36,698 nt of DNA from a virus: IMG/VR virus record IMGVR_UViG_3300031566_000180, positions 1 through 36,698 of that record; one strand, given 5' to 3'. Positions 20,343 through 29,639 of the stretch are shown in pieces. The notes under the pieces are model-generated. The model had not been told where the DNA came from. It was given only the letters and a program-made list of their open reading frames with translations, and ran no database searches. Numbering within the stretch: the stretch's first letter is position 1; each line of letters opens with the position of its first letter. Both the position numbers and the translations under genes were made by a program.

Positions 20343-23300
20343 GAAATCTCCTCGACGTTAAGACCGACGCGGGTTTCCGCGATCATCAGCGAAGTCCCAA
20401 TGATTCTGCAAGGAACCCAGCTCGTCCACCAAGGCGGACGGACATAGACGATATCGCCCAACTCCAGGGTAAAGCCTTCAGACCACGGGACGGTGAAGCC
20501 GAATCGCGCAGCCTGCCGCAGCGATTCATAGGCGTAGTAGCCGAGCACGTCCGCTGCGCTAGCTTGCAATTGGATTGACTTGAACTTGGACGAAGCTGCA
20601 ACCCGCAGACCGCGAAGCAATTCAGCGTCGTCGATTTCGGTATCAAGCAGCGGAGTAAGATCGTTCACGTCTGAGCCGATGCGAACGATCTCCTTGAACG
20701 CCGAGACGCCGTCGCCTTCCCAAGGCTGCAGTCCATAGAGTCCGCTGAACCGAGTGGCGAGTTCAATGAAAGCCTTGCGGCTCTCGGTCCAATCGCGCGC
20801 TTGGTCAATGACAGGCGCGACTGTGACAAGCTCAAAGTCATCGATCCACCATTGGTCATTGTCCACTGCTGGGCCAGAGGCTGTTAGGCGAATCGTCAAC
20901 AGCTTAGTCGGATCGCCGATGCCTTCCGGCGATCGCGTTGGATTGATGTTGGCGACATACCAAGTGTCTGCCGCTAGCGGGAACGCGTCTGAAACGTCGT
21001 AGCCCTGCAACGTGCCGGCTGCATCAAGGTAGTCGGACAGCCTCGCCCTAGCGAACTCAACGCCATCTTCATCCCTCAAGCTAGCAGTGAAGTTAGCAGG
21101 GTCAGACTGGTCAGTTCGGAAGTGGAACCGTAGGACCTTGCCGACCGTATCAACCGGATCGTCAAGCACGCCGGCGAAGATGACAGTGCCGAATCCAGGC
21201 GAGACGTCGGTAGCCTGAATTCGAACCGAGCTACCGTCAGTTTCAATCACTGCGTCGTCAGTTTCAGTTCCAACGCCTTGAACGAAAGACCAAGCCGATG
21301 CGTCGTCAAGTACGCTGAGCTGGTCGCCGGACTCGGCTGCAAGCGGATCGACGATACCGAACGCGCTGCGAGCAAGGAACCCATAGTCTGCGAGCGCACT
21401 GAGCAAGCGATACTCGGTCAAGCTTGAGCTTTCGCGAAGTACGATGTTGGTCCGCGCTTCGTAGCCCATCGACGATAGAAGCTGCGGGAAGTTTTCGCCC
21501 ATCAATCGTAGGTCGCCAGCAATCGCGTTGTCGCCAAGATTGGTTTCAGTCTCCGCTGCAGATACCGACTCCAGAGCGCCAGCTAGTCCAGCGAAGTCTT
21601 CGATCAGCCATTGGATCGCATCGACCGGCGCGCCGTCCAATCCAGTCACGACCTCAATCTCGTCAAGCCAAATCTGCAAACCAGCAGGGATGCCGTTCCC
21701 GTACAGGAACGCGATCTCAGCCCAGTCGGTGATATCGCCGGTTCCAGCTCCGACTGTTGGGTCCAAGATCAGCGTGTACCAAGTGTCTTCGTCAAAGTCG
21801 ATGGTCGAGACTAGCGTTTTGGCGGTGATGGTAAGGCCACCAGAGTCAGCAATGCCAATGGACAGCCCGTCCACGCCAGCGTCCGAGTTATTCGTGCGAA
21901 GGCGCATGCGAACCAGCTTGCCGGTCAAGTCAATCGGCGTCGCCCAACCAGTAGACTCGCAGCCAAACTGAGCGCCGCTAGTGAAGTCGAAGCGGACTGC
22001 GGAGCCGTCAACGTGCGTAACAGCATCGTCCGAGATTGAACCGGTGCCTGTCACGACCGACCACTCCGCAGCGGTGTCGCACTCCGCAGCGGGAACGCCT
22101 ATCTGACCAATCAGCGGATCGACGATAGCAAGGATATGCGCGCCGCCAACCGCGCCGATACCGATTACGTCAGCGATGAAGATAAGGCCAACTGCAGTTG
22201 ACGGCCCGCTGACCGAAACATCTGCAGTCCGAGTCAGGTTCTCAGGCTCAAGCTCGACCTCGACAAAAGATTGGTCAGCCATTATGGTCGCGAAGAAAGC
22301 CGACTCGTCTGCGTCAGTGCTAGGGTTGTTGACATAGAACGACAGGTAGTTATCGTTGGTCTCTACAGTGGGCGCAGCGACGCGTTCGATATCGGATACG
22401 ATCTTGGCCGTCGGCGTTTCCCAGGCAGACTTGTTGATGACGCCGACATTGATCGCGCTCCCCGTTGCAGTCGCGAAAGTCTGCGAGCCAACTTCGCCAT
22501 AGAATCTGAAGTTGACGATCAGCTCGAACGCGCGTGTCGCATGCTCGCCGTGATGCGATAGCCATACGACGCGGAAGCGCGAGACAGCTCGACCGCCGCT
22601 GGGCGCGTTGCCAATCCAGAAGTGAAAGCCCTGCGTGGAACCGGGATTGTTTTCGAGCTTGCCGTATAGCTGACCATCGAACGGCGGACCGAACAGATTG
22701 ATAAGGCTGTCGTCGGGCAGCGCCGCGGTAGCGTCAGGCGTGAACGCGGTACCTGTTTCTTCGACGGCGCTCGTGAATGGAATTTGAAGCGTGTCCAACG
22801 CGCCCGATTCGAAAGTCGGCTGCGCCGTGATAGCGGTTGCTGCGGCCAAGTCGTCGAAGATCGCGCGCATACTAGCTGCGCTAATCGTCACGACGCCCAG
22901 CGTTCGCCCTGTATCCAGCGCTGTATCTGAATCGTTGACAGAATAGTTGGCGCTACTAATCAAGGTCTTCTCGCCGGTCACGGGCGAAACGACGTAGAGC
23001 GCTGCAAGTGCAGCGCCGCCGTTGCCGTCGTAGACGATCTTGGACGAAGTCAAAATCTCAATAGCAGTCGTGCCGGCTTGATGAGCAGCCGCGATCGAAG
23101 ATGAAACACCGCGCGCGCTGATATTGATTGCGGTTGCGCTGCTCGTCGTAGCAGTCACGCGCTCTGAGCCAAGCTGTAGAGTGAACGCGGTTGGGCTAGC
23201 CGGCAGACCTGTGGTATCGCTGACCGCTACGACTCCAGTGGTGGTATCAGTGATCGGCTCCGCTAGCGTCGTCACCCATCCAACGGTGCGGTTGATACAC

Positions 23301-23926
23301 GCGACGCCTTTGGACTTGCCGAGCGAGATTGGATAACGCTTACCAAGATCCTTCGGGTCGACTTCGGTAGCGACCGTCGCCATCGGCCAATCCAATTCAG
23401 GCTCGATCGACTTGAAGGTAATGGGAATTCCGTTCTCGGTGACGTCACTGACTTCGGAGAGTTCGCCGCGAAAGACGACGGTGTGCTCGGTGCCGGCATA
23501 ATCCGTGAAGTCGAACCAGGCTGAGCTCGAGCGGTCAGTTCGTCGTGCAGTCTCGACTAGCAGAATTGCAATCGTGACTCGAGCGAACTCCAGGTTTTCG
23601 GCGCGCAGCGTCTGCCACAACGGTCCCGCGCCGTCATCAAGATTCCCGACCAGTAGCTCGATTGTCTTTGACCGCTGCGGGAAGTCAGCAGCGTCAGGGA
23701 TATGATCCATCGTCCGATTGACAGGACTGACTTGCTGAATAACCGGATCGAAGTCGACAGCAACCCCCCACGGATATCGGATCGGCCCAACTCCAAGAGT
23801 CCAATAGAAGTCGGTGTCGACAGTATCAGACGCGTAGTTCGTGAAGGTTTCAAGATGAACCAGCAGAATCGGCGCGGCAGCGGCGCGAGCTACCAGTGCA
23901 GCTTGACCAGCTTCTAGGGTTAGCAT
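20339..23926 (-). CDS. Large tail-tip/baseplate hub-like protein with duplicated beta-sandwich inserts
   Basis: 1195 aa. Residues 1-215 resemble the start of siphovirus tail-hub proteins. Residues 220-292 form a small beta module ending AAAHQAGTTAIEI, common in phage tail-tip proteins. Two large inserts, 601-762 and 858-1037, are diverged copies: each opens with a GIVDPL-like or AIVDPL segment and ends in a WYT/WYV strand and a W-hydrophobic-D-D/E-hydrophobic-E strand. The latter pattern is typical of carbohydrate-binding beta sandwiches. The C-terminus (1045-1195) closes the hub with LGDIVYVRPPWW. It probably forms the tail tip and may bind surface glycans. Overlaps the next gene by 4 bases. 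Confidence 0.7.
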   Translation of the reverse strand: MLTLEAGQAALVARAAAAPILLVHLETFTNYASDTVDTDFYWTLGVGPIRYPWGVAVDFDPVIQQVSPVNRTMDHIPDAADFPQRSKTIELLVGNLDDGAGPLWQTLRAENLEFARVTIAILLVETARRTDRSSSAWFDFTDYAGTEHTVVFRGELSEVSDVTENGIPITFKSIEPELDWPMATVATEVDPKDLGKRYPISLGKSKGVACINRTVGWVTTLAEPITDTTTGVVAVSDTTGLPASPTAFTLQLGSERVTATTSSATAINISARGVSSSIAAAHQAGTTAIEILTSSKIVYDGNGGAALAALYVVSPVTGEKTLISSANYSVNDSDTALDTGRTLGVVTISAASMRAIFDDLAAATAITAQPTFESGALDTLQIPFTSAVEETGTAFTPDATAALPDDSLINLFGPPFDGQLYGKLENNPGSTQGFHFWIGNAPSGGRAVSRFRVVWLSHHGEHATRAFELIVNFRFYGEVGSQTFATATGSAINVGVINKSAWETPTAKIVSDIERVAAPTVETNDNYLSFYVNNPSTDADESAFFATIMADQSFVEVELEPENLTRTADVSVSGPSTAVGLIFIADVIGIGAVGGAHILAIVDPLIGQIGVPAAECDTAAEWSVVTGTGSISDDAVTHVDGSAVRFDFTSGAQFGCESTGWATPIDLTGKLVRMRLRTNNSDAGVDGLSIGIADSGGLTITAKTLVSTIDFDEDTWYTLILDPTVGAGTGDITDWAEIAFLYGNGIPAGLQIWLDEIEVVTGLDGAPVDAIQWLIEDFAGLAGALESVSAAETETNLGDNAIAGDLRLMGENFPQLLSSMGYEARTNIVLRESSSLTEYRLLSALADYGFLARSAFGIVDPLAAESGDQLSVLDDASAWSFVQGVGTETDDAVIETDGSSVRIQATDVSPGFGTVIFAGVLDDPVDTVGKVLRFHFRTDQSDPANFTASLRDEDGVEFARARLSDYLDAAGTLQGYDVSDAFPLAADTWYVANINPTRSPEGIGDPTKLLTIRLTASGPAVDNDQWWIDDFELVTVAPVIDQARDWTESRKAFIELATRFSGLYGLQPWEGDGVSAFKEIVRIGSDVNDLTPLLDTEIDDAELLRGLRVAASSKFKSIQLQASAADVLGYYAYESLRQAARFGFTVPWSEGFTLELGDIVYVRPPWWTSWVPCRIIGTSLMIAETRVGLNVEEIS
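20816..21355 (-). repeat. Second beta-sandwich insert of the tail-tip protein
   Basis: Encodes residues 858-1037. It is a diverged copy of 21641-22126, sharing the opening IVDPL, a central TDGSSVRI strand, a GKVLRFHFRT strand, and the closing WWIDDFELVT strand. Confidence 0.65.
21641..22126 (-). repeat. First beta-sandwich insert of the tail-tip protein
   Basis: Encodes residues 601-762. It matches the second insert through IVDPL, VDGSAVRF, GKLVRMRLRT, DEDTWYTLILDPT and IWLDEIEVVT. Similarity is visible in protein but not obviously at DNA level, so the duplication is old or was acquired in diverged form. Confidence 0.65.
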
Positions 23927-24699
23927 TAGAGCTGCTCGATCAGCCGCGCGTTCGCGTCGTACTGAACGCTAACTCCCGGAGCAGGGAACGACTGCCGGTA
24001 GTCGAAGTCCTCGACCAAGCGAACCCACGTCCAACCGTAGTGCGAGTCGGGCGGCAGGAATGCGAATGGTCGCGCTCGTCCAAGATTCTGAAGCGTGTCG
24101 AATACATCCAAGTCGTCGGCGTCGCTGACTCGTCTGAAGTCCAACTCCCAGACTCGCCGCTCTGCTCCAAGTACGAGCGCAGCTTCGAACGCAGGGAACT
24201 CGCCGATGTTGACTGCCGACTGAACGGGCGTGCGCCAATCAGGCTCAGGTCCACGAACCATCGTACGCGTCTTAGATCCGAGCACCAACTCCGGCAGCCG
24301 CCATGCGCCCGATGCGTTGAAGGCTACCCGCCAGAAGCGGGCGCCTGTTCCGTTGACCCAATCGAATTGGAACGGAGCGTCTGCGGTTGCGGCCTTTGTT
24401 CCTTCGCTCGACGCGGCGGGCGACGACGCGCCTGAGAAGACTTCGACAGTCGTCGTTCCAAGCGTATGACCAGCGGGGATGAACAGCGACTGGACGACAG
24501 TCGTGACTCCGAAGTCGATCTCGATATCGTGATCGCCGAGCGCCGACGCGAACCAAAGAGGCTTCGCAGTTCGCGAGTCAATCAGCCGCTCTACGCCTTG
24601 GCCCGCGACGGTAGCGTTGTTACTAGTAACCGCTGCAACGCCTGCGTCCGCTGCGAGATGCTCAAGGATAAAGGCCGGCGACTGGTATGCGTGAGTCAT
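23926..24699 (-). CDS. Distal tail-like protein
   Basis: 257 aa. It lies directly between the tape measure and the large tail-tip gene, sharing one base with the tape-measure gene and one with the tail-tip gene, the place of distal tail proteins. Residues 30-140 resemble a discoidin/galactose-binding beta sandwich (VERLIDSRTAKPLWFAS, DHDIEIDFGVTTVV, RFWRVAFNAS), and the C-terminal part contains VWELDFRRVSDAD. It is probably the adaptor ring at the tail end. The galactose-binding-like fold could help adsorption. Confidence 0.65.
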   Translation of the reverse strand: MTHAYQSPAFILEHLAADAGVAAVTSNNATVAGQGVERLIDSRTAKPLWFASALGDHDIEIDFGVTTVVQSLFIPAGHTLGTTTVEVFSGASSPAASSEGTKAATADAPFQFDWVNGTGARFWRVAFNASGAWRLPELVLGSKTRTMVRGPEPDWRTPVQSAVNIGEFPAFEAALVLGAERRVWELDFRRVSDADDLDVFDTLQNLGRARPFAFLPPDSHYGWTWVRLVEDFDYRQSFPAPGVSVQYDANARLIEQL

Positions 24700-26333
24700 C
24701 AGTTATTCAACCCCGTGAAGTCGCGCTGACCTAGCAGCCGAGAGCCGCCGCCGGGAAGTCGGATTCTAGTTCCACCTTGGGTGACCTTGCCGCCGGCTGC
24801 AACGGTTGCGTCGACAGTGCCTTGGTCTCGATGGTCGCGCGCAACCTGCGGAGCTCCACCGGTTACCGCATTGAACTGCGCCGCAGCGACGGCTGCTTGA
24901 TTGAACGCGCGGGCTGTACTAGCTAGCCCGCTCTGCGTCGTGCGCTGCCGGCTGTCAAGCTCAGCAAGGCCTTGAGTCAAAACTTCTACGCCTTCGCCTG
25001 CTTCAATTGCTGCAGTCCCAGTTCCAGTAAGGCTTTCAGTGAGCTGATTGTTGGACTCCGCGACAGCATCTTCAATGTTGGCTAGGTCTTGGTAGGTAAT
25101 CACGCCAGCCCTAGCGGCTTTCTCTGCTTCAATCAAAGCTTCGGCGTTCTTCTTTAGACTTTCGTTGACTGACGACTCCAAAGTAACGCCTAGCCGTTTC
25201 GAAATATCCGTCAGCGTGCTGAGCTGCTCAGTGGTCTCGCGTCTGATTCTAAGCAGTCGCTCTTCAGAAACCGCGAGCTGCTCAGTGACAGTCGCTTCAA
25301 TAGTCAAGAACTGGGTAAGCGCTGCGACCTGAGCAGCGGTCTTCGCAGACTCGGAGCCCACTCCGTTAATCAAATCGACCAGAGTGAGCAAGCCCTTCGC
25401 GCCGGTCAGTCGTAGAACGACTTCGCTAACCAGTCCGAATCCACCGCCCAGCTCTTCAAAGACTGGAACGTTCTCTTGCGCTGCCGCGTTCAGCGTGTTG
25501 AGCTTCTCACCTATCGTGCTTAGGCCTTCAATGAAGTTGACGCTGGCAGTCGTAGCGTCGGCCATTGCTTCGGCCAGGTCTTCGACGCCTTCAACCAAAC
25601 CGCCGCTCGTCAGAATATCGCGAACTCGTGTGAGCGACTCAGTGATCTTTTCGTTTTCAGTAAACGCTGCACCGACTTTTTCAGTCAAGTCCCCATACGC
25701 ATTGCCGATCTGACTGATCCGACCACTGAAAGTCTCAGCCTGGGCCGACGCCTGACCGCCGAACTGTTCGCCGATCTTTTCAATCGCAGCCGCAAACTTC
25801 TCACTCTTCGTCAAGCCTTCGTCAAGAATGATGCCGTATCTGCTGAGCGTACTAGTTTCGCCTGCGGCCGCTTTACCCATGAGCAGGAACGCCGCGTTGA
25901 GGTCGACGCCCGTCGCGGCTGCAAGATCCAACGCTGCTACGGTCGCGGCCTTGATCTGAGACTCGCTCTTCGTGAACGACGCGAGCAGCGCTTGACCCTT
26001 GATGATCGTCTCGTCACCGGCAGTCGTTACCTTCTGAAGTGCAGAGGCTTGGGCTTGCAGGTTCTTTGAAACCGTAACAGACGTCGGCCCCAACGACTTG
26101 AGCGCCGTGTCTAGCTTCTTGATCGCGTCCTCTTGAACTGTCGCAGCGGTGATCGCGTCGCCTAGCGCGCCGACTAGCTTCTTGACAGCCGTGAACGCGA
26201 GCGCAGCCGCAGCTACGAATCCAACTTTGAGCGAGGTCGATAGTCCATTGAAGCCGGTCTTAGCCGACGTTACCGCCTGACCAGTATTGTCTTCAGCTTC
26301 AATGCGGACTTTGACTCGCGGATCTCGCGCCAT
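24699..26333 (-). CDS. Tail tape-measure protein
   Basis: 544 aa, Ala/Thr/Ser-rich and mostly helical. A hydrophobic stretch lies at residues 35-60 (LKVGFVAAAALAFTAVKKLV), and the N-terminal VKVRIEAEDNTGQ opening is typical of tape measures. A region around 130-190 (AALDLAAATGVDLNAAFLLM) matches conserved tape-measure segments that assemble at the membrane. At roughly 0.15 nm per residue this predicts a tail of about 80 nm. Only 29 bases separate it from the tail-tube gene, leaving no room for the usual chaperone genes. Confidence 0.85.
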   Translation of the reverse strand: MARDPRVKVRIEAEDNTGQAVTSAKTGFNGLSTSLKVGFVAAAALAFTAVKKLVGALGDAITAATVQEDAIKKLDTALKSLGPTSVTVSKNLQAQASALQKVTTAGDETIIKGQALLASFTKSESQIKAATVAALDLAAATGVDLNAAFLLMGKAAAGETSTLSRYGIILDEGLTKSEKFAAAIEKIGEQFGGQASAQAETFSGRISQIGNAYGDLTEKVGAAFTENEKITESLTRVRDILTSGGLVEGVEDLAEAMADATTASVNFIEGLSTIGEKLNTLNAAAQENVPVFEELGGGFGLVSEVVLRLTGAKGLLTLVDLINGVGSESAKTAAQVAALTQFLTIEATVTEQLAVSEERLLRIRRETTEQLSTLTDISKRLGVTLESSVNESLKKNAEALIEAEKAARAGVITYQDLANIEDAVAESNNQLTESLTGTGTAAIEAGEGVEVLTQGLAELDSRQRTTQSGLASTARAFNQAAVAAAQFNAVTGGAPQVARDHRDQGTVDATVAAGGKVTQGGTRIRLPGGGSRLLGQRDFTGLNN

Positions 26334-26362
26334 TGCGTTCCTCGGTACTTCAGAAGTTGGAG

Positions 26363-27445
26363 CTAGATCAAGTTGATTTCGATCTCTCCGTTCGCAGTGG
26401 CCGATCGAGCGATGAGCTTGATTGTGTTGGCTGCCTTGCTGCCCAGCTTCTCCATGGCGGTTTCGTCCAGCTCGGGATCAGCGATCGTGACGCTATGTCC
26501 AAGCGCCAACTCCTGCGCGCCCGTCGCTGCGCTGCCGACCGTGAAGGTCAGCGGCAGCAAGTCGCCGATCGCATCCGAGAGCGCTTGAGAGAGCTCGAAG
26601 GTCTCGCCGCTTCCGGCGTCGTCCGCGAAGAGCGTAGCCTCAACGCCGATCTCCATGGCGCTCGGCTCTTTGACGATACCGTCGACTGCGTTCGAATCGG
26701 GGATGTCGTCAATCGTCGGCGCGAAGGTCAGCGTCAAGTCACTGAAACCGCGAGTCGCATTCCAAGCGTTGCCAATCGATTCAATGGTCGGCATCGACTG
26801 CGTTGCCTGCGCGCCGTAGTCCAGCGTCGGTAGCGCGACTGGAGTGATTACCTTCGAGGACGGATCCTTGATTGACCCGACGACGATCTCCGCGGTCGCG
26901 ATTGCGATGGTTCCCGGCGTGTACTTGATCGCAAGCGAACTGCACCGACAGTCGAGCAGCTCAAGACGATTGCCGAAGTAGTAGACCAGCGCGCTGAACG
27001 GGAAGACCGTGTTGTCAGGTACGATCGAGTATCCAACGCCCGAACCCCAGACCGCAGCCTGCAAGCCAACGCCGTTGAGCAGCGCGTGCACGCCAGTCAG
27101 CGGCAGAAAGTCTGCGTCAACCGGAGTCGTGATCGTCGTCGTCTTCAGCCCTCCGCCCCAAGGCCAGGAGAAGCTAAAGGTTCGAACCTCTGCGGCCAAG
27201 AAGTCTGACAGCGATCGCGTGAACGACGCGCCAATCACAGCCTTGTCCCGCGACCGCCTGCCGATGCTGAGACTCAGACCGCTCTCGCCAACGCCGCTGC
27301 CGGAATCGCCGAGCAGTAGGCCGTCGTCCGTCGCATCCGGATCGCCGTCAAGCGTCGCGACGATCGCATCCAGATTCGCGTTGTACGTACCCTCTGCTAC
27401 TTGCGGCGCAAACGCGGCCGCAACGTCAAAAGCAAACTTCGCCAT
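26363..27445 (-). CDS. Major tail tube protein-like
   Basis: 360 aa, beta-rich. It has a strong ribosome site (AAGGAG, 8 nt before ATG) and lies just before the tape measure, the place of the tail tube gene. MAKFAFDVAAAFAPQVAEGTY at the start and alternating beta strands fit a tube subunit. The length is larger than the usual 150-250 residues, so an additional surface domain is likely. Motif evidence is weak and the call relies on order and expression signals. Confidence 0.6.
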   Translation of the reverse strand: MAKFAFDVAAAFAPQVAEGTYNANLDAIVATLDGDPDATDDGLLLGDSGSGVGESGLSLSIGRRSRDKAVIGASFTRSLSDFLAAEVRTFSFSWPWGGGLKTTTITTPVDADFLPLTGVHALLNGVGLQAAVWGSGVGYSIVPDNTVFPFSALVYYFGNRLELLDCRCSSLAIKYTPGTIAIATAEIVVGSIKDPSSKVITPVALPTLDYGAQATQSMPTIESIGNAWNATRGFSDLTLTFAPTIDDIPDSNAVDGIVKEPSAMEIGVEATLFADDAGSGETFELSQALSDAIGDLLPLTFTVGSAATGAQELALGHSVTIADPELDETAMEKLGSKAANTIKLIARSATANGEIEINLI

Positions 27446-27456
27446 AACTGATCTCC

Positions 27457-27900
27457 TTAGCTTTGCAGAATGCTGACGATGGCTACGTATTCAACCGTGA
27501 TTACGTTGCCTTCGATTTCAGGGAATGCCGCTTCAGGCCCGCCCGTCACTTCATAGAACTCGTTGGCCACATTCGCTCGCCACTGCGCGCGATCGAGCAG
27601 CACCAAGCCGATAGTCCACAAATGATCTTCCATGAAAGTCGTTGCGTCTGACGCGAGCGGCGGGTTGTAGTGGATTCGAATTCGGACTTCAGCAGATGAA
27701 TAGTTTACGTTTGAATCGCCGGTCTGCGTAGCAAGTCCAACCGCAACTGAATACTTGAGTTCGCCGCTTGGTACTCTGAAGTCAGCGCTCAAGACTTTGT
27801 TATCCGCAACAGCTGACGCGCTCAACGCGGTTGCAGCGATAGGCCCAGCCAGCACCCAAGCTTCGACGTTAGTTCGTAGATTGCCGAGCGGGGTAGGCAT
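27457..27900 (-). CDS. Hypothetical head-tail joining or tail terminator-like protein
   Basis: 147 aa, alpha/beta, not firmly recognised. It sits between a minor protein and the tail tube gene, where tail terminator or completion proteins usually lie. Features include YSVAVGLATQTGDSNVNYSS and RIRIHYNPPL. It shares one base with the preceding gene (TAATG). Confidence 0.6.
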   Translation of the reverse strand: MPTPLGNLRTNVEAWVLAGPIAATALSASAVADNKVLSADFRVPSGELKYSVAVGLATQTGDSNVNYSSAEVRIRIHYNPPLASDATTFMEDHLWTIGLVLLDRAQWRANVANEFYEVTGGPEAAFPEIEGNVITVEYVAIVSILQS

Positions 27901-28307
27901 TAGAACATGACCTCCACTTCAATGCGAACCAAGCCGATGATTTCGTTTGAGCCTTTCAATGATTGGACATTGCTATCAGATACGCGCGCAGCCCAGACCG
28001 TTCCACCAAGATCGCCTTCGTCTACGCGGATCGCATCGCGAATCGCTTCAAGGTCGTCGGTCATCCGCTCGCGACCTGCCAGCGTTTCGTCTACGCTGGT
28101 CTGCCGCTTGAACAGCAGGATGTAGGTATAGGTCGAAAGCTCTTGCCGATAGTCTAGCCCAACAGGATCATAGTCTTCGACGAAGAGCGTACCAGTATCC
28201 GGCGCGAGCTGAGCAATCGACTCGGGCTCTTCAACGATAGTTCCTGCTCCCAGTGCAGCTTCGATATAGACGATGAGCTGCGCGGAAACTTCGGCTTGAT
28301 GGGACAT
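27900..28307 (-). CDS. Hypothetical minor tail/tail completion-like protein
   Basis: 135 aa, alpha/beta, with QLIVYIEAALGAGTIV at the N-terminus and TYTYILLFKRQ in the middle, then a helix and a closing beta strand (LVRIEVEVMF). The fold pattern and position after the gp10-like gene fit tail completion proteins, but no diagnostic motif was recognised. The ribosome site is weak, so it is probably coupled to the upstream gene. Confidence 0.6.
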   Translation of the reverse strand: MSHQAEVSAQLIVYIEAALGAGTIVEEPESIAQLAPDTGTLFVEDYDPVGLDYRQELSTYTYILLFKRQTSVDETLAGRERMTDDLEAIRDAIRVDEGDLGGTVWAARVSDSNVQSLKGSNEIIGLVRIEVEVMF

Positions 28308-28310
28308 AGG

Positions 28311-28733
28311 CTAAGACCTGTCGATCGCGCGTTGAATCTCTCGCGCTAGATCGTTTCGGATAGCATCGATCTCTTCAGCTAACGCCGGCTTCAAGAACGG
28401 TCGCGGCCGCTGCCCGCTCTGCGGATCCTCATGCGCGCCGCCGTAGATCAAGTCGGTACCGATTGCCCTTATGAATCGAGCGGTCTTGTTGATTCGGATG
28501 CTGCGCCGCAATGAGCCAGTCCGAGAAGTCAACTGAGTAGGATGGACAGGCGCGTTGCGACCGCCGCCGCGAATGATTTGCTTCGTAGTCGAGCTGACTT
28601 GAACGCGGCGAGCTCCACGGTCCAACGCCTTTTCAATCCCGATGCTCGCTTCTGAATTGCGAGCTTTAAGGTTTAGCCGTCGGAACATGCGCTTGAGCTC
28701 AGCGTCGTCAACAGTAATCTTTGCTTGGGCCAT
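28311..28733 (-). CDS. HK97 gp10-like head-tail connector/neck protein
   Basis: 140 aa from ATG 28733, which shares one base with the preceding stop; a longer frame to 28796 has no support. TSRTGSLRRSIRI, LIYGGAHEDPQSGQ and RPFLKPAL are the successive blocks of the HK97 gp10-like family: a T-G-x-L-x-x-S motif, then Y-G... and R-P-F-L-x-P-A. These proteins form the neck or tail-completion ring. Confidence 0.8.
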   Translation of the reverse strand: MAQAKITVDDAELKRMFRRLNLKARNSEASIGIEKALDRGARRVQVSSTTKQIIRGGGRNAPVHPTQLTSRTGSLRRSIRINKTARFIRAIGTDLIYGGAHEDPQSGQRPRPFLKPALAEEIDAIRNDLAREIQRAIDRS

Positions 28734-29287
28734 CAGATTGTCCGGATGCGGCGATAGTTGAGGATCGTTCGCAGCGTAAGCGGCTGCCAACGCCACGCGG
28801 TGAAGGTCGCGCTTGCTTGGCTTTCGACTTCGTTCGCAGCAAGACCCAAGCGGCCGCCGCCTTCGTTGGATTGCTGGTAGGCTAGGGCGACTTCAGAGGT
28901 TGCAGCCAGCGCGATATCTTCGGGGACTTGGTCGAATCCATGAGTATAGTCGACCAGCACAATCCCTGGAGTCCAACCGTCAAGGTCGATACCTGACATT
29001 CGTTGCAGCATGTAGCCGTTGATCTTGTAGCCGTTGCTAGCCACCAAGTCACCGCTCTCAGTTACGGACTCCACGCTAATGATTGGGCCATGCTCTAGCG
29101 GGAGATTGACTTCAGCAGAACTCATGACGATCTGTTGCTCGCCTTTGGTCTGCGACGAAAGGATTGAGCGCTGCATCTCGGTTTCGAGTAGCGCGGAGAC
29201 TCCAGAGATTAGCTCGTCCAAGAGGCTATCCTTGGAATCGTTCTCAATCTTGAGGAAGTTCTTGACGCGCGCTAGGGTAGTCAGCAT
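28733..29287 (-). CDS. gp6-like head-tail connector protein
   Basis: 184 aa. It begins MLTTLARVKNFLKIENDSKD, then LLDELISGVSALLETEMQR, the usual opening of phage gp6-like (DNA packaging/head-tail connector) proteins, followed by a beta region and WTPGIVLVDYTHGFD. A helical tail follows with PEDIALAATSEVALAY. AAGGAA lies 7-8 nt before the ATG. It forms the ring joining portal to tail. Confidence 0.8.
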   Translation of the reverse strand: MLTTLARVKNFLKIENDSKDSLLDELISGVSALLETEMQRSILSSQTKGEQQIVMSSAEVNLPLEHGPIISVESVTESGDLVASNGYKINGYMLQRMSGIDLDGWTPGIVLVDYTHGFDQVPEDIALAATSEVALAYQQSNEGGGRLGLAANEVESQASATFTAWRWQPLTLRTILNYRRIRTI

Positions 29288-29299
29288 TGGATTCCTTTC

Positions 29300-29358
29300 A
29301 AAGGGAGCGGAGCGAAACCTAGCTATGGGAAGGGCAGACTAGCTAGGCCCGCTCCTTT
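29300..29358 (-). other. Long hairpin between small gene and connector gene
   Basis: CCTAGCTA (29318-29325) pairs exactly with TAGCTAGG (29340-29347), and AAAGGGAGCGG/CCGCTCCTTT form outer arms with one bulge (29300-29310, 29349-29358). On the transcribed strand CCCTTTGAAAGG follows. It could be a weak terminator or processing site reducing expression of the genes after the capsid genes. Confidence 0.55.
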
Positions 29359-29369
29359 AGCTCCTCCTG

Positions 29370-29615
29370 CTACTTGCTCTCACGCTTGCGCCCACCACGC
29401 GTCATGCGATCAGGTGAAGCCGGCTGCATGCGCTCATCAGCCGCCTTCTTGGCTGCCGCATCCGCAGCCGCAGCCGCAGCATTCGGACTCGCATCAGTCT
29501 CGCCGGTTGCGATTGCGATGATCTTATCCAGCCGTTCCTGAGCGGTCGTGCTGGGCATGGGATTCGCAAGGCGTCGGATAGCTCGCATGGCGTGTCGAAT
29601 CTGTGTGTTGTCCAT
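29370..29615 (-). CDS. Small hypothetical protein after the major capsid gene
   Basis: 81 aa. A helical N-terminus (RHAMRAIRRLANPMP) is followed by an Ala-rich stretch and a basic C-terminal tail (RMTRGGRKRESK). AAAAGGAA lies 7 nt before the ATG. It is flanked by two hairpins (29300-29358, 29640-29697), so it may be expressed at its own level. Not recognised; a small capsid-associated or head-completion role is possible. Confidence 0.6.
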   Translation of the reverse strand: MDNTQIRHAMRAIRRLANPMPSTTAQERLDKIIAIATGETDASPNAAAAAADAAAKKAADERMQPASPDRMTRGGRKRESK

Positions 29616-29639
29616 GATTCAGTTCCTTTTGCAGGCTTT

